From positions 123,827 to 187,826 of the forward strand of contig NZ_CAKUIH010000004.1 in the NCBI RefSeq assembly GCF_934660935.1: a DNA stretch of 64,000 nt, given 5' to 3'. The DNA comes from an uncultured Parolsenella sp. (lineage in GTDB: Bacteria; Actinomycetota; Coriobacteriia; Coriobacteriales; Atopobiaceae). Every line of letters begins with the position of its first letter. The first letter of the stretch is position 1. Shown here piece after piece: positions 28,405-37,348 of the stretch. The notes beneath the pieces are model-generated. The model was not told the origin of the DNA and made no database searches. It saw only the letters and a list, made by a program, of their open reading frames with translations. A program made the translations under genes and the position numbers.

Positions 28405-30093
28405 TTACGACGTATGGCGCCAGCGAGAATCCGTGAGGGTGCGCGCAATTCCAAGGCCAAGAGGCAAAAACGTCACGATAAGAATTGCGCGAACGAGCCA
28501 GCCAAGCATATCCACCGTGTCGAAGATGCACATGTAGTACATCGCTCGATACAGATACAGGCCCGGCACCATGATGACAATCGAGGGCACCGTAAGCGCG
28601 ATGCGCGGGAACGTCAGAACTTCCTCAACGCCGCTTGCTAAAAGTCCCGAGATGAGAGCCCCGATAAAAGCCGCCGCCTCGGGCGGAACGCCAGAAGCCA
28701 GGCCAAGCGATGGAACGAGTACGTTCAGATCTACGAGGGACAAGCGGATTGTATTCGACACCGCACCGATGCAACCCGCAGTCGCGGCCATTCGCATTGG
28801 GCTGTTGAACATCACGGAGAAGCCGAAGACTCCCACGAAGCTCATCGCCATGCGTAGCGCTGTGAGTTGGAGCATCCCAAGACCTTGCGGAGCAAAATCA
28901 TCAGGAGAAAGGCCGACGCACTCCGCCACCATCCAGCCCACAAGTGTGGCAACCACGATAATCGAGACGGCATACGCTAAACGCTCCATACCACTACGCA
29001 TGTCGAGCTTCGAGATGTCGAGCCCGGCGGTGATAAGCGGGAACCCCGGAATTACAAAGAGCATCGCCCCGATGTAGCCTTCCTTATGCGCCATCGCAGT
29101 CGGGTCGAAACCACTAAGCGCGAGCAGGGCAAAAAGATATGACACGCATGCAACGGCAACTCCCACCGCGAGCGAACTGAACTGCCCGAGGCGTTTGCCA
29201 AGCATGTTCGAGCGCACAAAGTTACCAATGCCTGCGCCTACGAGCGCACACAGCATCTCGACAGGGCCGCCGCCGAGCAGAAACACGAAGGCGCCACAGG
29301 CAGCGCCCGCAGCGAGCCCCTGTTGCCAGGGGCGATAGTCTGGCCTCGCGTGCTCGACGTCTTCCAGCATCTGGTGGTACTCATGAACCGTAAAGTTACG
29401 TCCATACGTCTCGATTTCGCGAAGAAAGCTCTCCATCATCCAGATGCGATGCGTATTAACGCCGGCGGAAGACAGGCTCACAACCTCATTGAAGATGTGA
29501 TGCCCCTCGATGCATGTGCACTCGAAGGAGAGAAGCGATAGGTCGACGTGAATCGTGATGCCAAGCACGGCGGCGACACGGTTCATCGTGTCACGCACAC
29601 GCCAGGCACCCGTGCCGCTCGCGAGCATAAGCATGCCCGTACGGCACACGATCGTGGACTTGTCAGCAATTGGCGCCTTCACTGCAAGCTCGTCGCCCGC
29701 CTCGACAACGTCCTTCCAAACCGTTTTCATATGCAGGGCGTTTGTTCGAACACCGTGGTGATGGACGACTGGAGACTGTATGGGCCTTGTATGCTCGACC
29801 GTCCTCGCGGTAGCAGGGCGCGCCGTCGCAGCATCTGGCTCGTCATCGATAATGTCGAAGTCGTCTAGAGGCTCAAGGGCTCGATGCCCTGGGACGTCGT
29901 CCTCGTCAGCATCATCCGCCCCGTCGAACATGTTGACGCCCTCGAGAGTCGCTTCGCGCACGACCTCGCGTTCCGCGTCGCTCACGGCTTCGCGCTCTGC
30001 GTCACGCTCTCGTGCGATCCCGTGCTCCGCCTCGGATGCTCGCGTAAACACCCGTTCCGCCTCAGACTCGCATTCATCTTCGCGCCTAATCAT
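28405..30093 (-). CDS. ThrE-family threonine/serine exporter
   Basis: A 562-residue fused exporter: ThrE domain (DUF1212) followed by the small ThrE_2 domain (DUF3815). It is predicted to export threonine or serine in exchange for protons. The soluble part carries LMLASGTGAWRVRDTMNRVA and the FTVHEYHQMLEDV segment, and about ten hydrophobic helices fill residues 280-555. The first 120 residues are an acidic, helical extension (REDECESEAERVF...DDADEDDVPGH) that is not part of the family core. The ATG at 30093 has GGGAGG upstream; an open frame continuing to 30270 has no ribosome site. Confidence 0.85.
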   Translation of the reverse strand: MIRREDECESEAERVFTRASEAEHGIARERDAEREAVSDAEREVVREATLEGVNMFDGADDADEDDVPGHRALEPLDDFDIIDDEPDAATARPATARTVEHTRPIQSPVVHHHGVRTNALHMKTVWKDVVEAGDELAVKAPIADKSTIVCRTGMLMLASGTGAWRVRDTMNRVAAVLGITIHVDLSLLSFECTCIEGHHIFNEVVSLSSAGVNTHRIWMMESFLREIETYGRNFTVHEYHQMLEDVEHARPDYRPWQQGLAAGAACGAFVFLLGGGPVEMLCALVGAGIGNFVRSNMLGKRLGQFSSLAVGVAVACVSYLFALLALSGFDPTAMAHKEGYIGAMLFVIPGFPLITAGLDISKLDMRSGMERLAYAVSIIVVATLVGWMVAECVGLSPDDFAPQGLGMLQLTALRMAMSFVGVFGFSVMFNSPMRMAATAGCIGAVSNTIRLSLVDLNVLVPSLGLASGVPPEAAAFIGALISGLLASGVEEVLTFPRIALTVPSIVIMVPGLYLYRAMYYMCIFDTVDMLGWLVRAILIVTFLPLGLGIARTLTDSRWRHTS

Positions 30094-30471
30094 GGGCAAC
30101 CTCCCAGCCAAAGGGGTGGCTCGACTGGGGTCACTCCTGCCCGTTTTCCGCACGCAACAGTACCACTTTACATAGCTGAAAGTTCGCGAGGCGCTACTCT
30201 CGATGGCAGCACATGAGCAATCCCCCTGTGCAACGACACGCTTAAGACGCATGTGCATGCCGATTTGCAACGTCTACGACTCGTGAGACGCGTCATACCG
30301 GTCCACGGCCAATCCCGCGCGTCGGCATCACAGAGCAGCAAAGAGCCCGCCGCTGCCGAAAGGGCAACGACGGGCTCAAAGCTCATTATGGACGTCACAT
30401 CACCCGTGACATCACGGCCGCAAGACGCATGTGTCAGCAACTCGAACGCGACGGCACTCGACGCAACCGGC
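30094..30471. other. Intergenic region between the ThrE gene and lysS
   Basis: Contains the upstream region of the exporter gene and, on the same strand, the downstream hairpin of lysS at 30343-30377. I see no gene here. Confidence 0.5.
30343..30377 (-). terminator. Hairpin downstream of lysS
   Basis: On the minus strand GAGCCCG pairs with CGGGCTC and an inner TTGCC with GGCAG-like bases close the stem, followed by TTTGCTG. It lies about 95 bases after the lysS stop. Confidence 0.6.
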
Positions 30472-32418
30472 TTAGCACAGCTTGGCGCCGGCGGGGATGC
30501 GATCGCTCACCATGAGGAGGTTGAGGCACTCCTTGCCGTCCTCCTCGTGGAGGGCGGAGATCAGCATGCCACAGGAGTCGATGCCCATCATCTTGCGCGG
30601 GGGCAGGTTGGTGATCGCGATAAGCGTCTTGCCCACCAACTCCTCGGGCTCGTAGTACCCGTGAATGCCGGAGAGGATCACGCGATCGGTGCCAGAACCG
30701 TCATCGAGCACGAAGCGCAGGAGCTTCTTGCTCTTCTTGACAGCATCACACTCCTTGACCTTCACAACGCGGAAGTCGGACTTGCTGAAGGTCTCGAAGT
30801 CGACGAAGTCCTCGAACAGCGGCTCGACCTTCACCTTGGAGAAGTCGATGGGCGCGACCTCGGCAGCAGCGGCAAGCTCTGCGGCCTTGGCCTCGGCGGC
30901 ACCGTTCTTGGCACCCGCCTCAGGCTTCATGTGCGGGAAGAGGAGGACGTCGCGGATGGACGGCTGGTTGGTAAGCAGCATGACGACGCGATCGATGCCG
31001 ATGCCGATGCCACCCGCCGGCGGCATGCCGTACTCGAGTGCACGGACGTAGTCGGCGTCGAACTGCATGGCCTCGTCATCACCGGAATCGCGCTCGGCAA
31101 TCTCGGCACGGAAGCGCTCCGCCTGGTCGATCGGGTCATTGAGCTCGGAGAACGCGTTGGCATACTCGTGGCCGGCAATGACGAGCTCGAAGCGGTGCGT
31201 GAGGCGCGGCTCGTCGTCGTAGCGCTTGGCAAGCGGGCTCACCTCGACGGGATAGTCAACGACGAACGTCGGGTTCACAAGCGAGGGCTCGCCAATCTCG
31301 TCGTAGAGCTCAGCGATGAGCTTGCCAGTGCCCCACTCGGGCTTAGTCTCGATCTTGTTGGCGGCACAGAGCTCGCGCAGGTGCTCGATCGGGGTGTCGA
31401 GGTCGACATCCTCCCCAAGGGCGTTGGAGACGACCTTGGTCATCGGAATGGAGGGCCAGGTGCCGGAGAGGTCGATCGTGGTGCCCTGATAATCGATCTG
31501 CTCGGGGTTGCCAATGGCAGCGTTCGCGGCCTTGATGACGCCCTCGGCGAGCTCCTTCATGCCCTCGAGGTCAGAGTAGGCGCGATAGGCCTCCATCGAG
31601 GTGAACTCGGGGTTGTGAGTCTGGTCCATGCCCTCGTTGCGGAAGATGCGGCCAATCTCGTACACGCGCTCGAAGCCGCCCACGAGCAGGCGCTTCAGCG
31701 GGAGCTCGGTCGCGATGCGCAGGAAGCACTCCTGGTCAAGGGCGTTGAAGTGCGTGATGAACGGCTTGGCCGTGGCACCGCCCTGGATGGTCTGGAGGAT
31801 CGGGGTCTCGACCTCCATGTAGGCGTCCTCCTCCATGTAGCGGCGGAAGGCCGTGATGATGGCGGAGCGCTTGCGGAAGGTCTCACGGACGTCGTCGTTC
31901 ACGATGAGGTCGACGTAGCGCTGGCGATAGCGGGTCTCCTTGTCAGAGAGGCCATGGAACTTCTCGGGCAGCGGACGGACAGACTTAGTGAGCAGGCGCA
32001 CGGACTTGGGCGAAAGCGACAGCTCGCCGCGACGGGTGCGGACCACGTTGCCGGTAGCCTCGACGATATCGCCAAGGTCGAACTGACGGATGGCGGCCAT
32101 GCCCTCCTCACCCAGGTTATCGATGCGGCAGAAGAGCTGCATACGAGCAGTGGCGTCCTGGAGGACGACGAAGGCAACCTTGCCCTGACCACGCTTGGCG
32201 CGGATACGGCCGGCGACGGTCCAGACGGTCTCGTCCTCACCCTCGGCCTCGAGGTGATCATAACGCTCGAGAAGGTCCGCGACGTGAGCGGTCACGTCGC
32301 AGTGCTCGGGGTACGGGTCACCACCGGCGTCGATGATGGCCTGCCTGCGCGTGATACGCATCGCGCGCTCGTCGGTAGTGGCAGGCTCGGCGGCCACGTT
32401 CTTGGTCTCGTCAGACAT
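30472..32418 (-). CDS. lysS: Lysyl-tRNA synthetase (class II) with C-terminal tRNA-binding domain
   Basis: A 648-residue class II LysRS. The OB-fold anticodon domain covers about 45-160, and the catalytic core has motif 2 FRNEGMDQTHNPEFTSMEAY and motif 3 GIGIGIDRVVMLL. After residue about 500, an Ala/Glu linker leads to a second OB fold of about 115 residues (FRVVKVKECDAVKKSKKLLRF...RKMMGIDSCGMLISA), the EMAPII/Trbp111 tRNA-binding domain usually found at the C terminus of MetRS. A LysRS carrying it is unusual and should raise tRNA affinity. The ATG at 32418 follows AAGGAG. It lies downstream of greA, separated by a terminator-like hairpin. Confidence 0.95.
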   Translation of the reverse strand: MSDETKNVAAEPATTDERAMRITRRQAIIDAGGDPYPEHCDVTAHVADLLERYDHLEAEGEDETVWTVAGRIRAKRGQGKVAFVVLQDATARMQLFCRIDNLGEEGMAAIRQFDLGDIVEATGNVVRTRRGELSLSPKSVRLLTKSVRPLPEKFHGLSDKETRYRQRYVDLIVNDDVRETFRKRSAIITAFRRYMEEDAYMEVETPILQTIQGGATAKPFITHFNALDQECFLRIATELPLKRLLVGGFERVYEIGRIFRNEGMDQTHNPEFTSMEAYRAYSDLEGMKELAEGVIKAANAAIGNPEQIDYQGTTIDLSGTWPSIPMTKVVSNALGEDVDLDTPIEHLRELCAANKIETKPEWGTGKLIAELYDEIGEPSLVNPTFVVDYPVEVSPLAKRYDDEPRLTHRFELVIAGHEYANAFSELNDPIDQAERFRAEIAERDSGDDEAMQFDADYVRALEYGMPPAGGIGIGIDRVVMLLTNQPSIRDVLLFPHMKPEAGAKNGAAEAKAAELAAAAEVAPIDFSKVKVEPLFEDFVDFETFSKSDFRVVKVKECDAVKKSKKLLRFVLDDGSGTDRVILSGIHGYYEPEELVGKTLIAITNLPPRKMMGIDSCGMLISALHEEDGKECLNLLMVSDRIPAGAKLC

Positions 32419-32494
32419 GCTCTTGTCTCCTTCTGCCCGCGCTCTACCGCGCAGGCGCTCGCCGGACACAGGGTGCCGGCTGGCTGCAACAAAC

Positions 32495-32529
32495 AAAACG
32501 CCCCTCCCGCGACGGGCACGGAAGGGGCG
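32495..32529 (-). terminator. Intrinsic terminator between greA and lysS
   Basis: On the minus strand CGCCCCTTCC pairs with GGAGGGGCG (one bulge), followed by TTTTGTTTG. It sits 44 bases after the greA stop, so lysS probably depends on readthrough or its own promoter. Confidence 0.75.
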
Positions 32530-32572
32530 ACTACGTACTAGGCTCGGGCATCTGCCCGTGCGACCACTCGCC

Positions 32573-33049
32573 CTAGCGCGAGATTTTGGTGATCATGTAG
32601 GAGCGCGTGATGCCAGAGGGACTGGTGACCTCGACGACATCGCCCTTGGCGCGACCCATCAACGCAGAGCCCACCGGGCTCTCGTTCGAGATCTTGTGCT
32701 CTAGAGAGTTGGTCTCGGTGGTGCCAACGATGGTGTAGGCGACCTTCTTATCCTTGCCAACCTCCTGAATCTCGACGGTGCAGCCGATGGAGACGGCGAG
32801 AACGTGACCGGCGTTCTCGGAGACCTTAGCGGTCGAGAGAATCTTGCGGATCTCGGCGATGCGGGAAGCGTTCTTGGACTGCTCCTCCTTGGCATCATCG
32901 TACTCGGAGTTCTCGGAGAGGTCGCCGAAGTCGCGAGCGACCTTGATGCGCTCGATGATCTCGGCGTCGTGGTCTCCCTCACGCCAGGCGAGCTCGTCGA
33001 GGAGCTTCTGGCGGCCTTCGGGGGTAAGGATAATCTCGTTCTCAGCCAT
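32573..33049 (-). CDS. greA: Transcription elongation factor GreA
   Basis: A 158-residue factor that rescues backtracked RNA polymerase by stimulating transcript cleavage. The N-terminal coiled coil bears LTPEGRQKLLDEL and the tip acidic pair in DFGDLSENSEYDDAKEEQ. The C-terminal FKBP-like part has ISNESPVGSALMGRAKGDVVEV. Length matches the family exactly. The ATG at 33049 has only an AAGAAAG ribosome site. Transcribed toward lysS. Confidence 0.96.
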   Translation of the reverse strand: MAENEIILTPEGRQKLLDELAWREGDHDAEIIERIKVARDFGDLSENSEYDDAKEEQSKNASRIAEIRKILSTAKVSENAGHVLAVSIGCTVEIQEVGKDKKVAYTIVGTTETNSLEHKISNESPVGSALMGRAKGDVVEVTSPSGITRSYMITKISR

Positions 33050-33131
33050 GGTTCGCTTTCTTGCCAAAGGGCGGTTGGTACAGTGGTGCGAAGGCTCGCA
33101 TGCATACGCACGCGAGCCTAAAAGAAACTAG

Positions 33132-33449
33132 TTAGTCGAGCTTGGCGCCGCAGCTCTTGCAGAACTTGTTGTCCGCCGGGTTCTTGGTGCCGCAAGCACC
33201 GCAGAACTTGCCGTCGTCAGCGTCGACGTCAGCATCCTCAGCATCAGCGGGCTTCTCAACGACGACATCGGCAGCCTCGGTGGCCTTGTCCTTGCCAGCC
33301 TCAGCCTCGGCCTCGTCCATGCCCTCGCGGATGCTCTTGGCGGTCTTGCCAAGGGACTTGCCGAGCTTCGGGAGGTTCTTCGGGCCAAAGATGACCAGAA
33401 CAACGGCCAGGATGACGATCAGCTCGGGCATACCAAGACCAAAAATCAT
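33132..33449 (-). CDS. tatA: Twin-arginine translocase TatA with C-terminal zinc ribbon
   Basis: A 105-residue protein. Residues 1-22 are the TatA transmembrane helix (FGLGMPELIVILAVVLVIFG), followed by the hinge PKNLPKLGKSLGKTAKSIREG and amphipathic helix. An acidic linker then leads to a zinc-ribbon-like C terminus (residues 82-105) with four cysteines in CxxC-x10-CxxC spacing. TatA proteins normally end in a disordered acidic tail. The ribosome site GAGAGGAA is well placed. It makes the pore-forming part of the Tat system for folded proteins. No tatC is nearby. Confidence 0.9.
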   Translation of the reverse strand: MIFGLGMPELIVILAVVLVIFGPKNLPKLGKSLGKTAKSIREGMDEAEAEAGKDKATEAADVVVEKPADAEDADVDADDGKFCGACGTKNPADNKFCKSCGAKLD

Positions 33450-33655
33450 GTGTAGTTCCTCTCAACGACAGCCTTTGTGGCGTGGTCTGCAAGCAAAACA
33501 GCTCCAGTGGAACCGTGCAACTGTGAAAGTATACTAGCCCCAGCGCGATTCCGCAGCGACTACTTAGACAATGCGCCTTCGTGCCCGCAATTTCCACGTT
33601 GATTGGCGTGTACCCACTTTAGCCGCACGCCAATCCCCGAATCCGTCGGAGACTC

Positions 33656-34498
33656 ATGCCCACCGCCCTTCTCGTCTTCATCGCCCTCACGATTGCCGGG
33701 TTCCTCATCCATCTCCTCTGCATGCGCCTGCTTGCGTGGCGCGGCGTCACCGTGAGGCACACGCGCTTTGGCGTGACGTTCATCTTCGATACGGAAGATG
33801 CGGACGGCACCCCCGTGCGCATGCTCAATGTCAATGGAGCCTTCCAAAGCGTCGCCTATGCCACAGACGAGCTTTGGAGCGAACTTCCCGTCTCCTACCA
33901 GCGTGAACAGGCTCGCATTATCTCCGAGCTGCCGTGCCTGCGCCGCGTGGCGGTCGTTGGCGGCGGTGGGTTCTCGATGCCCAAGTGGCTCGTGGACCAT
34001 CTCCCTCCCGTCCGCGTGAGCGTGGCGGAGATTGACCCCAAGATCGTCGAGATTGCACGCGAGAGCTTCGGCCTCGATCGCCTCGAGCGAGAGCATGGGG
34101 AGGATGGGCGCTTCGAGCTCGCCGTCGAGGACGGCTGGAGCTGGCTGAAGTCGCAGGAGGAGGGTTTCGACCTCATCATCAACGAGGCGTTCTCCGGCTC
34201 GAAGCCGCTTGGGCCGCTGACCGGGGAGGAGGGCGTCCGCGTCGTGCGCGACCACCTGTGCGAGGGCGGCACCCACCTCGCGACGCTGAGACTTCCGCTC
34301 GAGGGTCGCAAAGCGCGTCCGCTGGAGGAGACCTGCGACGCCTTCGCCGCCGGCTTCGCGCACGTGTGGCTCGTGCCCGAGGCGGCCGAGAAACCCACCG
34401 AGCCCGGCAACAACACGCTTGTCGCAAGTGACACCGACCTCGTCGCGGCAGGCTGCGAGAGGCTCGCCGGCTTCGAGTGGCGCGGCGGCGCGAGATAG
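33656..34498 (+). CDS. Spermidine synthase-like methyltransferase-fold protein with N-terminal anchor
   Basis: A 280-residue protein with an N-terminal hydrophobic helix (residues 3-28) and a SpeE-like Rossmann domain. VAVVGGGGFSMPKWLV matches the cofactor glycine loop, VSVAEIDPKIVEIARESFGL the acidic nucleotide-ribose contact, and DLIINEAFSG the position of the catalytic region. Spermidine synthases lack the membrane helix, so polyamine synthesis is not assured. GGAG precedes the ATG. The opposite strand is open for 392 codons, but it lacks any family resemblance. Confidence 0.75.
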   Translation: MPTALLVFIALTIAGFLIHLLCMRLLAWRGVTVRHTRFGVTFIFDTEDADGTPVRMLNVNGAFQSVAYATDELWSELPVSYQREQARIISELPCLRRVAVVGGGGFSMPKWLVDHLPPVRVSVAEIDPKIVEIARESFGLDRLEREHGEDGRFELAVEDGWSWLKSQEEGFDLIINEAFSGSKPLGPLTGEEGVRVVRDHLCEGGTHLATLRLPLEGRKARPLEETCDAFAAGFAHVWLVPEAAEKPTEPGNNTLVASDTDLVAAGCERLAGFEWRGGAR

Positions 34499-34625
34499 GT
34501 CGAGAAGCTGAACGAACTCTGCGATAACGCGGGGCGGGCGCCACGGGACAAAGTGCAATCCACGCGATAGACGCTGTTTTGCAACCCCGACGCCACGAAA
34601 TGGGGAGCATCGAGGCAAACGCAAA

Positions 34626-34654
34626 CAAAAAAGCCAGGAGCCGAAGCCCCTGGC
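34626..34654 (-). terminator. tRNA-Pro terminator
   Basis: GCCAGGGGC and GCTCCTGGC pair around TTCG on the minus strand and run into TTTTTTG, 11 bases past the tRNA 3' end. Confidence 0.93.
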
Positions 34655-34665
34655 CTGCAATTTCG

Positions 34666-34742
34666 TGGTCGGGTTGACTGGATTCGAACCAGCGACCCCC
34701 GCGTCCCGAACGCGGTGCTCTACCAAACTGAGCCACAACCCG
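34666..34742 (-). tRNA. tRNA-Pro (anticodon CGG)
   Basis: A complete 77-base cloverleaf on the minus strand. The acceptor CGGGTTG pairs with CAACCCG, the anticodon stem CCGCG/CGCGG holds the loop TTCGGGA (anticodon CGG, reading CCG), and the T arm has GGTTCGAATCC. CCA is encoded. Confidence 0.96.
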
Positions 34743-34754
34743 ATGCGAGAGAGA

Positions 34755-34782
34755 AGTTTAGCACACTGTGCGCTTGATGCAA
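34755..34782 (-). promoter_or_regulatory. tRNA-Pro promoter
   Basis: On the minus strand TTGCAT and an extended -10 TGTGCTAAACT are separated by 16 bases, ending 12 bases before the tRNA. The -10 resembles that of the tRNA-Val gene. Confidence 0.75.
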
Positions 34783-34829
34783 CCGAAAAATTTCAACGGA
34801 GTTAAATGAGCGATTTATGAGCCGAAAAG

Positions 34830-35696
34830 CTACTCCGCGCCTCCGGCGATAGCGGCCCATGCTCGCCAACCATGATGCTCTCGCGCGGCTTCGGCAATGC
34901 GCTCCGCCGCGTCCCCGCTCTCGCAGATCGCGAACGAGCACGCGCCGGAACCCGTCACCATCGAAGCGATAGCGCCATCCTGGCATGCAAGCCACTCACT
35001 CACTACCCAGACATCGCCGCACAGGTGGCACGCCGCAGGAGCTAGGTTGTTGAAAAGGTTGGCCGCCATCGCGGCAACATCGCCGGCGGCGAGGGCCTCG
35101 CACACCACCTCGTAGCTCGCAGGATCCTCGCCCGCACGATCGAACTCGTCATACGCTTCCTTGGTGGAGACGCCACCGACGGCGGGCATGACGAGAACAA
35201 CGGGCATCGAGAACTCCGGGAAGGTGCGCTCGAGCACATCTCCGGCACCCAGGTACAGGCCCGGTCGTGGATCGAGGAAAAACGCGACGTCGGCGCCGAC
35301 GCGCCTCGCCACGGCTACAACACGCTCGTCGCACACGGAGACGCCCCAGCGCTCACAAAGAGCACGCAGGACGGCGCCCGCATCCGCGGACGAGCCTCCC
35401 AGACCCGCCTTCTCCGGAATGCGCGCCGTGACCTCGACGCGGACCTCGGGTCGCTCCCCCAGGGCCTCGGCGAGAAGCGTCGCCGCACGCCAGACCGTCG
35501 TCTTCTCGGGAGCGACCTCAAGAGCGGGCGTATGAACAACCTCGAGCTCAGGAGCATCGCTTACGACAACGGTGTCGCAAAGCGCCACCGGCACCATCAC
35601 AGAATCGACGCGATGATAACCGCGGTCGTCCTTCTCGTGATGGATGCCAAGGTGGAGGTTGACCTTACAAGGGGTCTCGACGACCTGCCGCGACAT
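34830..35696 (-). CDS. ispE: 4-diphosphocytidyl-2-C-methyl-D-erythritol kinase
   Basis: A 288-residue GHMP kinase of the MEP isoprenoid pathway. The substrate-binding N terminus is PCKVNLHLGI with the catalytic Lys/Asp region, the ATP loop is EKAGLGGSSADAGAVLRAL, and the third motif is MVTGSGACSFAICES. Length fits. It lies 9 bases after veg in the same orientation, as in Bacillus-type veg-ispE neighbourhoods. Product feeds the polyprenyl synthase encoded near 20 kb. Confidence 0.94.
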   Translation of the reverse strand: MSRQVVETPCKVNLHLGIHHEKDDRGYHRVDSVMVPVALCDTVVVSDAPELEVVHTPALEVAPEKTTVWRAATLLAEALGERPEVRVEVTARIPEKAGLGGSSADAGAVLRALCERWGVSVCDERVVAVARRVGADVAFFLDPRPGLYLGAGDVLERTFPEFSMPVVLVMPAVGGVSTKEAYDEFDRAGEDPASYEVVCEALAAGDVAAMAANLFNNLAPAACHLCGDVWVVSEWLACQDGAIASMVTGSGACSFAICESGDAAERIAEAAREHHGWRAWAAIAGGAE

Positions 35697-35705
35697 AAGC
35701 GGACG

Positions 35706-36005
35706 CTACTCCTCGAGATCGGCAGCGACGTAGTCGAAGAGACGCTCGCCAGACTCGCTGTCAAACAGTTCGACAGTACCGGTGAGCACGTCAACGTACT
35801 GGTAGGACTGGCGGGCCTTGCGACCGCGGCGCTCCTCGACCTCGAGGACGAACAGCGACGGGTGCGCCTGGACGAGGATGCCGGTGCGCTCGACGATGCG
35901 AGAGCGACCCATGTTGGCCTTGACCTTCAGGCGCTCGCCCTTGAGGCCCTCGAGCTTCTCGCGGATTTCATCAACCCTGTTGACGGAAGGGACTTCGTTC
36001 TCCAT
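35706..36005 (-). CDS. veg: Veg family protein
   Basis: A 99-residue Veg (DUF1021) protein: VDEIREKLEGLKGERLKVKANMGRSR is the family signature and the rest a small beta-rich domain. In Bacillus subtilis it is linked to biofilm control through SinR; its biochemical role is unknown. ATG 36005 is preceded by AGAGAG; an in-frame extension to 36089 lacks support. Upstream of ispE. Confidence 0.9.
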   Translation of the reverse strand: MENEVPSVNRVDEIREKLEGLKGERLKVKANMGRSRIVERTGILVQAHPSLFVLEVEERRGRKARQSYQYVDVLTGTVELFDSESGERLFDYVAADLEE

Positions 36006-36152
36006 GCTACGCTCTCTATCCTGACCGCCTGAAATAACTCCATGTTTGGAAGGAGTTAACAAAGGTAGACTGCGGCCACTCTGATTCATGTGAATTGCTA
36101 TCGTACTGTCTGCTTATCAACGCCTCAACATCCCGGGCGAAAGGAACGCAGA

Positions 36153-37241
36153 ATGAACATGGAGCGTGCAGGTCGCGTACTCGACAACCTCGAAGACATG
36201 GGCATGAGCCAGGTGCTCGTCACCGACCCGATGTCCATCTGGTACCTCACTGGCTACTGGAACCTCCCCTACGAGCGCTTCTATGCCCTCTACCTCGCCC
36301 GCACGGACGGGGGCGTCAAGACGGTCATGTTCTGCAACCGCCTCTTCCCGGACGCCACCGCGACCGGTTGCGAGATCAAGGTCTTCGATGACACCGAGGA
36401 CCCGATTCCGCTCGTCGTCGAAACCTGCGACGGGAGCTCGCCGCTCGGCGTCGACAAGGTGCTCGCCGCCCGCTGGCTGCTCCCCCTCATGGACGCCCAC
36501 GCCGCGAGCGAGTTCCGCCTGGGCTCGCCCGCCGTCGACCTCGCGCGCTCCATCAAGGATGCCAGCGAGCTTGACCTCATGCGCGCCGCCTCCGCCACGA
36601 ACGACAAGGCGATGGAGTGGCTGCGCTCCCAGCTGCGCGAGGGCGTGACCGAGCACGAAATCGCGAGCGGCCTTCTCGCCGAGTACCGACGCCTTGGCGC
36701 CCAGGAGCACAGTTTCACGCCAATCGTGAGCTTCGGCGCCAACGCCGCAGACCCGCACCACGAGCCGGACGAGACGCAGCTTCGCCGCGGCGACCTCGTG
36801 CTCTTCGACGTAGGCTGCAAGCGCGACTCGTACTGCTCCGACATGACGCGCACGTTCTTCTTTGGCGCCGAACCCAGCGAACGCGACCGCGAGATCTACG
36901 AGACGGTGCGTCGCGCCAACGAGGCCGCCGAGGCCATCGTGCGCCCCGGCGTGACATTCGCCGAGATTGACCTCACCGCCCGTCGCATCATCGAGGAGGC
37001 AGGCTACGGCGAGTACTTCACGCACCGCCTGGGTCACCAGATCGGCCTGGAGGACCACGAGCCCGGGGACGTCTCCTCGGCTCACGACGAGCCCGTGCGC
37101 GCCGGTCAGTGCTTCTCCATCGAGCCAGGCATCTATCTGCCGGGCGAGATGGGCGTGCGCATCGAAGACCTGCTCATCGTCACGGAGGATGGCTGCGAGG
37201 TCATGAACAGCTATCCCAAGGAGCTCGCCGTCATCGAGTAG
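36153..37241 (+). CDS. Xaa-Pro aminopeptidase/dipeptidase (M24 family)
   Basis: A 362-residue M24B metallopeptidase that removes residues preceding proline in peptides. The creatinase-like N-terminal domain covers 1-140 and the pita-bread domain 150-360. Metal ligands are visible: LVLFDVGCKRDSYCSDMTRT (two Asp), HRLGHQIGLEDHE (His), SIEPGIY (Glu) and GVRIEDLL (Glu). The ATG at 36153 has AAAGGA upstream and a second ATG two codons on. Likely cytoplasmic; no signal peptide. Divergent from veg-ispE. Confidence 0.92.
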   Translation: MNMERAGRVLDNLEDMGMSQVLVTDPMSIWYLTGYWNLPYERFYALYLARTDGGVKTVMFCNRLFPDATATGCEIKVFDDTEDPIPLVVETCDGSSPLGVDKVLAARWLLPLMDAHAASEFRLGSPAVDLARSIKDASELDLMRAASATNDKAMEWLRSQLREGVTEHEIASGLLAEYRRLGAQEHSFTPIVSFGANAADPHHEPDETQLRRGDLVLFDVGCKRDSYCSDMTRTFFFGAEPSERDREIYETVRRANEAAEAIVRPGVTFAEIDLTARRIIEEAGYGEYFTHRLGHQIGLEDHEPGDVSSAHDEPVRAGQCFSIEPGIYLPGEMGVRIEDLLIVTEDGCEVMNSYPKELAVIE

Positions 37242-37263
37242 CAGGGGGCCGAAGAGAAAGCCA

Positions 37264-37301
37264 AGCGGGCCGAGGCGCGAGCGATCTCGCCTCGGCCCGC
37301 T
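37264..37301. terminator. Long GC hairpin between convergent genes
   Basis: A 14-bp stem AGCGGGCCGAGGCG (37264-37277) with CGCCTCGGCCCGCT (37288-37301). It lies between the aminopeptidase stop and the convergent HAD gene stop, with no long T-run, so it may serve both. Confidence 0.65.
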
Positions 37302-37348
37302 CATGTGTGCTTCGCGAGGGAGTTGGCGACAGAGCCGCTACGCGGCGG

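Noticed and set aside
33560..34738. 392-codon leftward frame opposite the spermidine-synthase-like gene, running into tRNA-Pro
   Set aside because: It covers a tRNA and terminator and shows no protein family, while the plus strand has a signature glycine loop and ribosome site.
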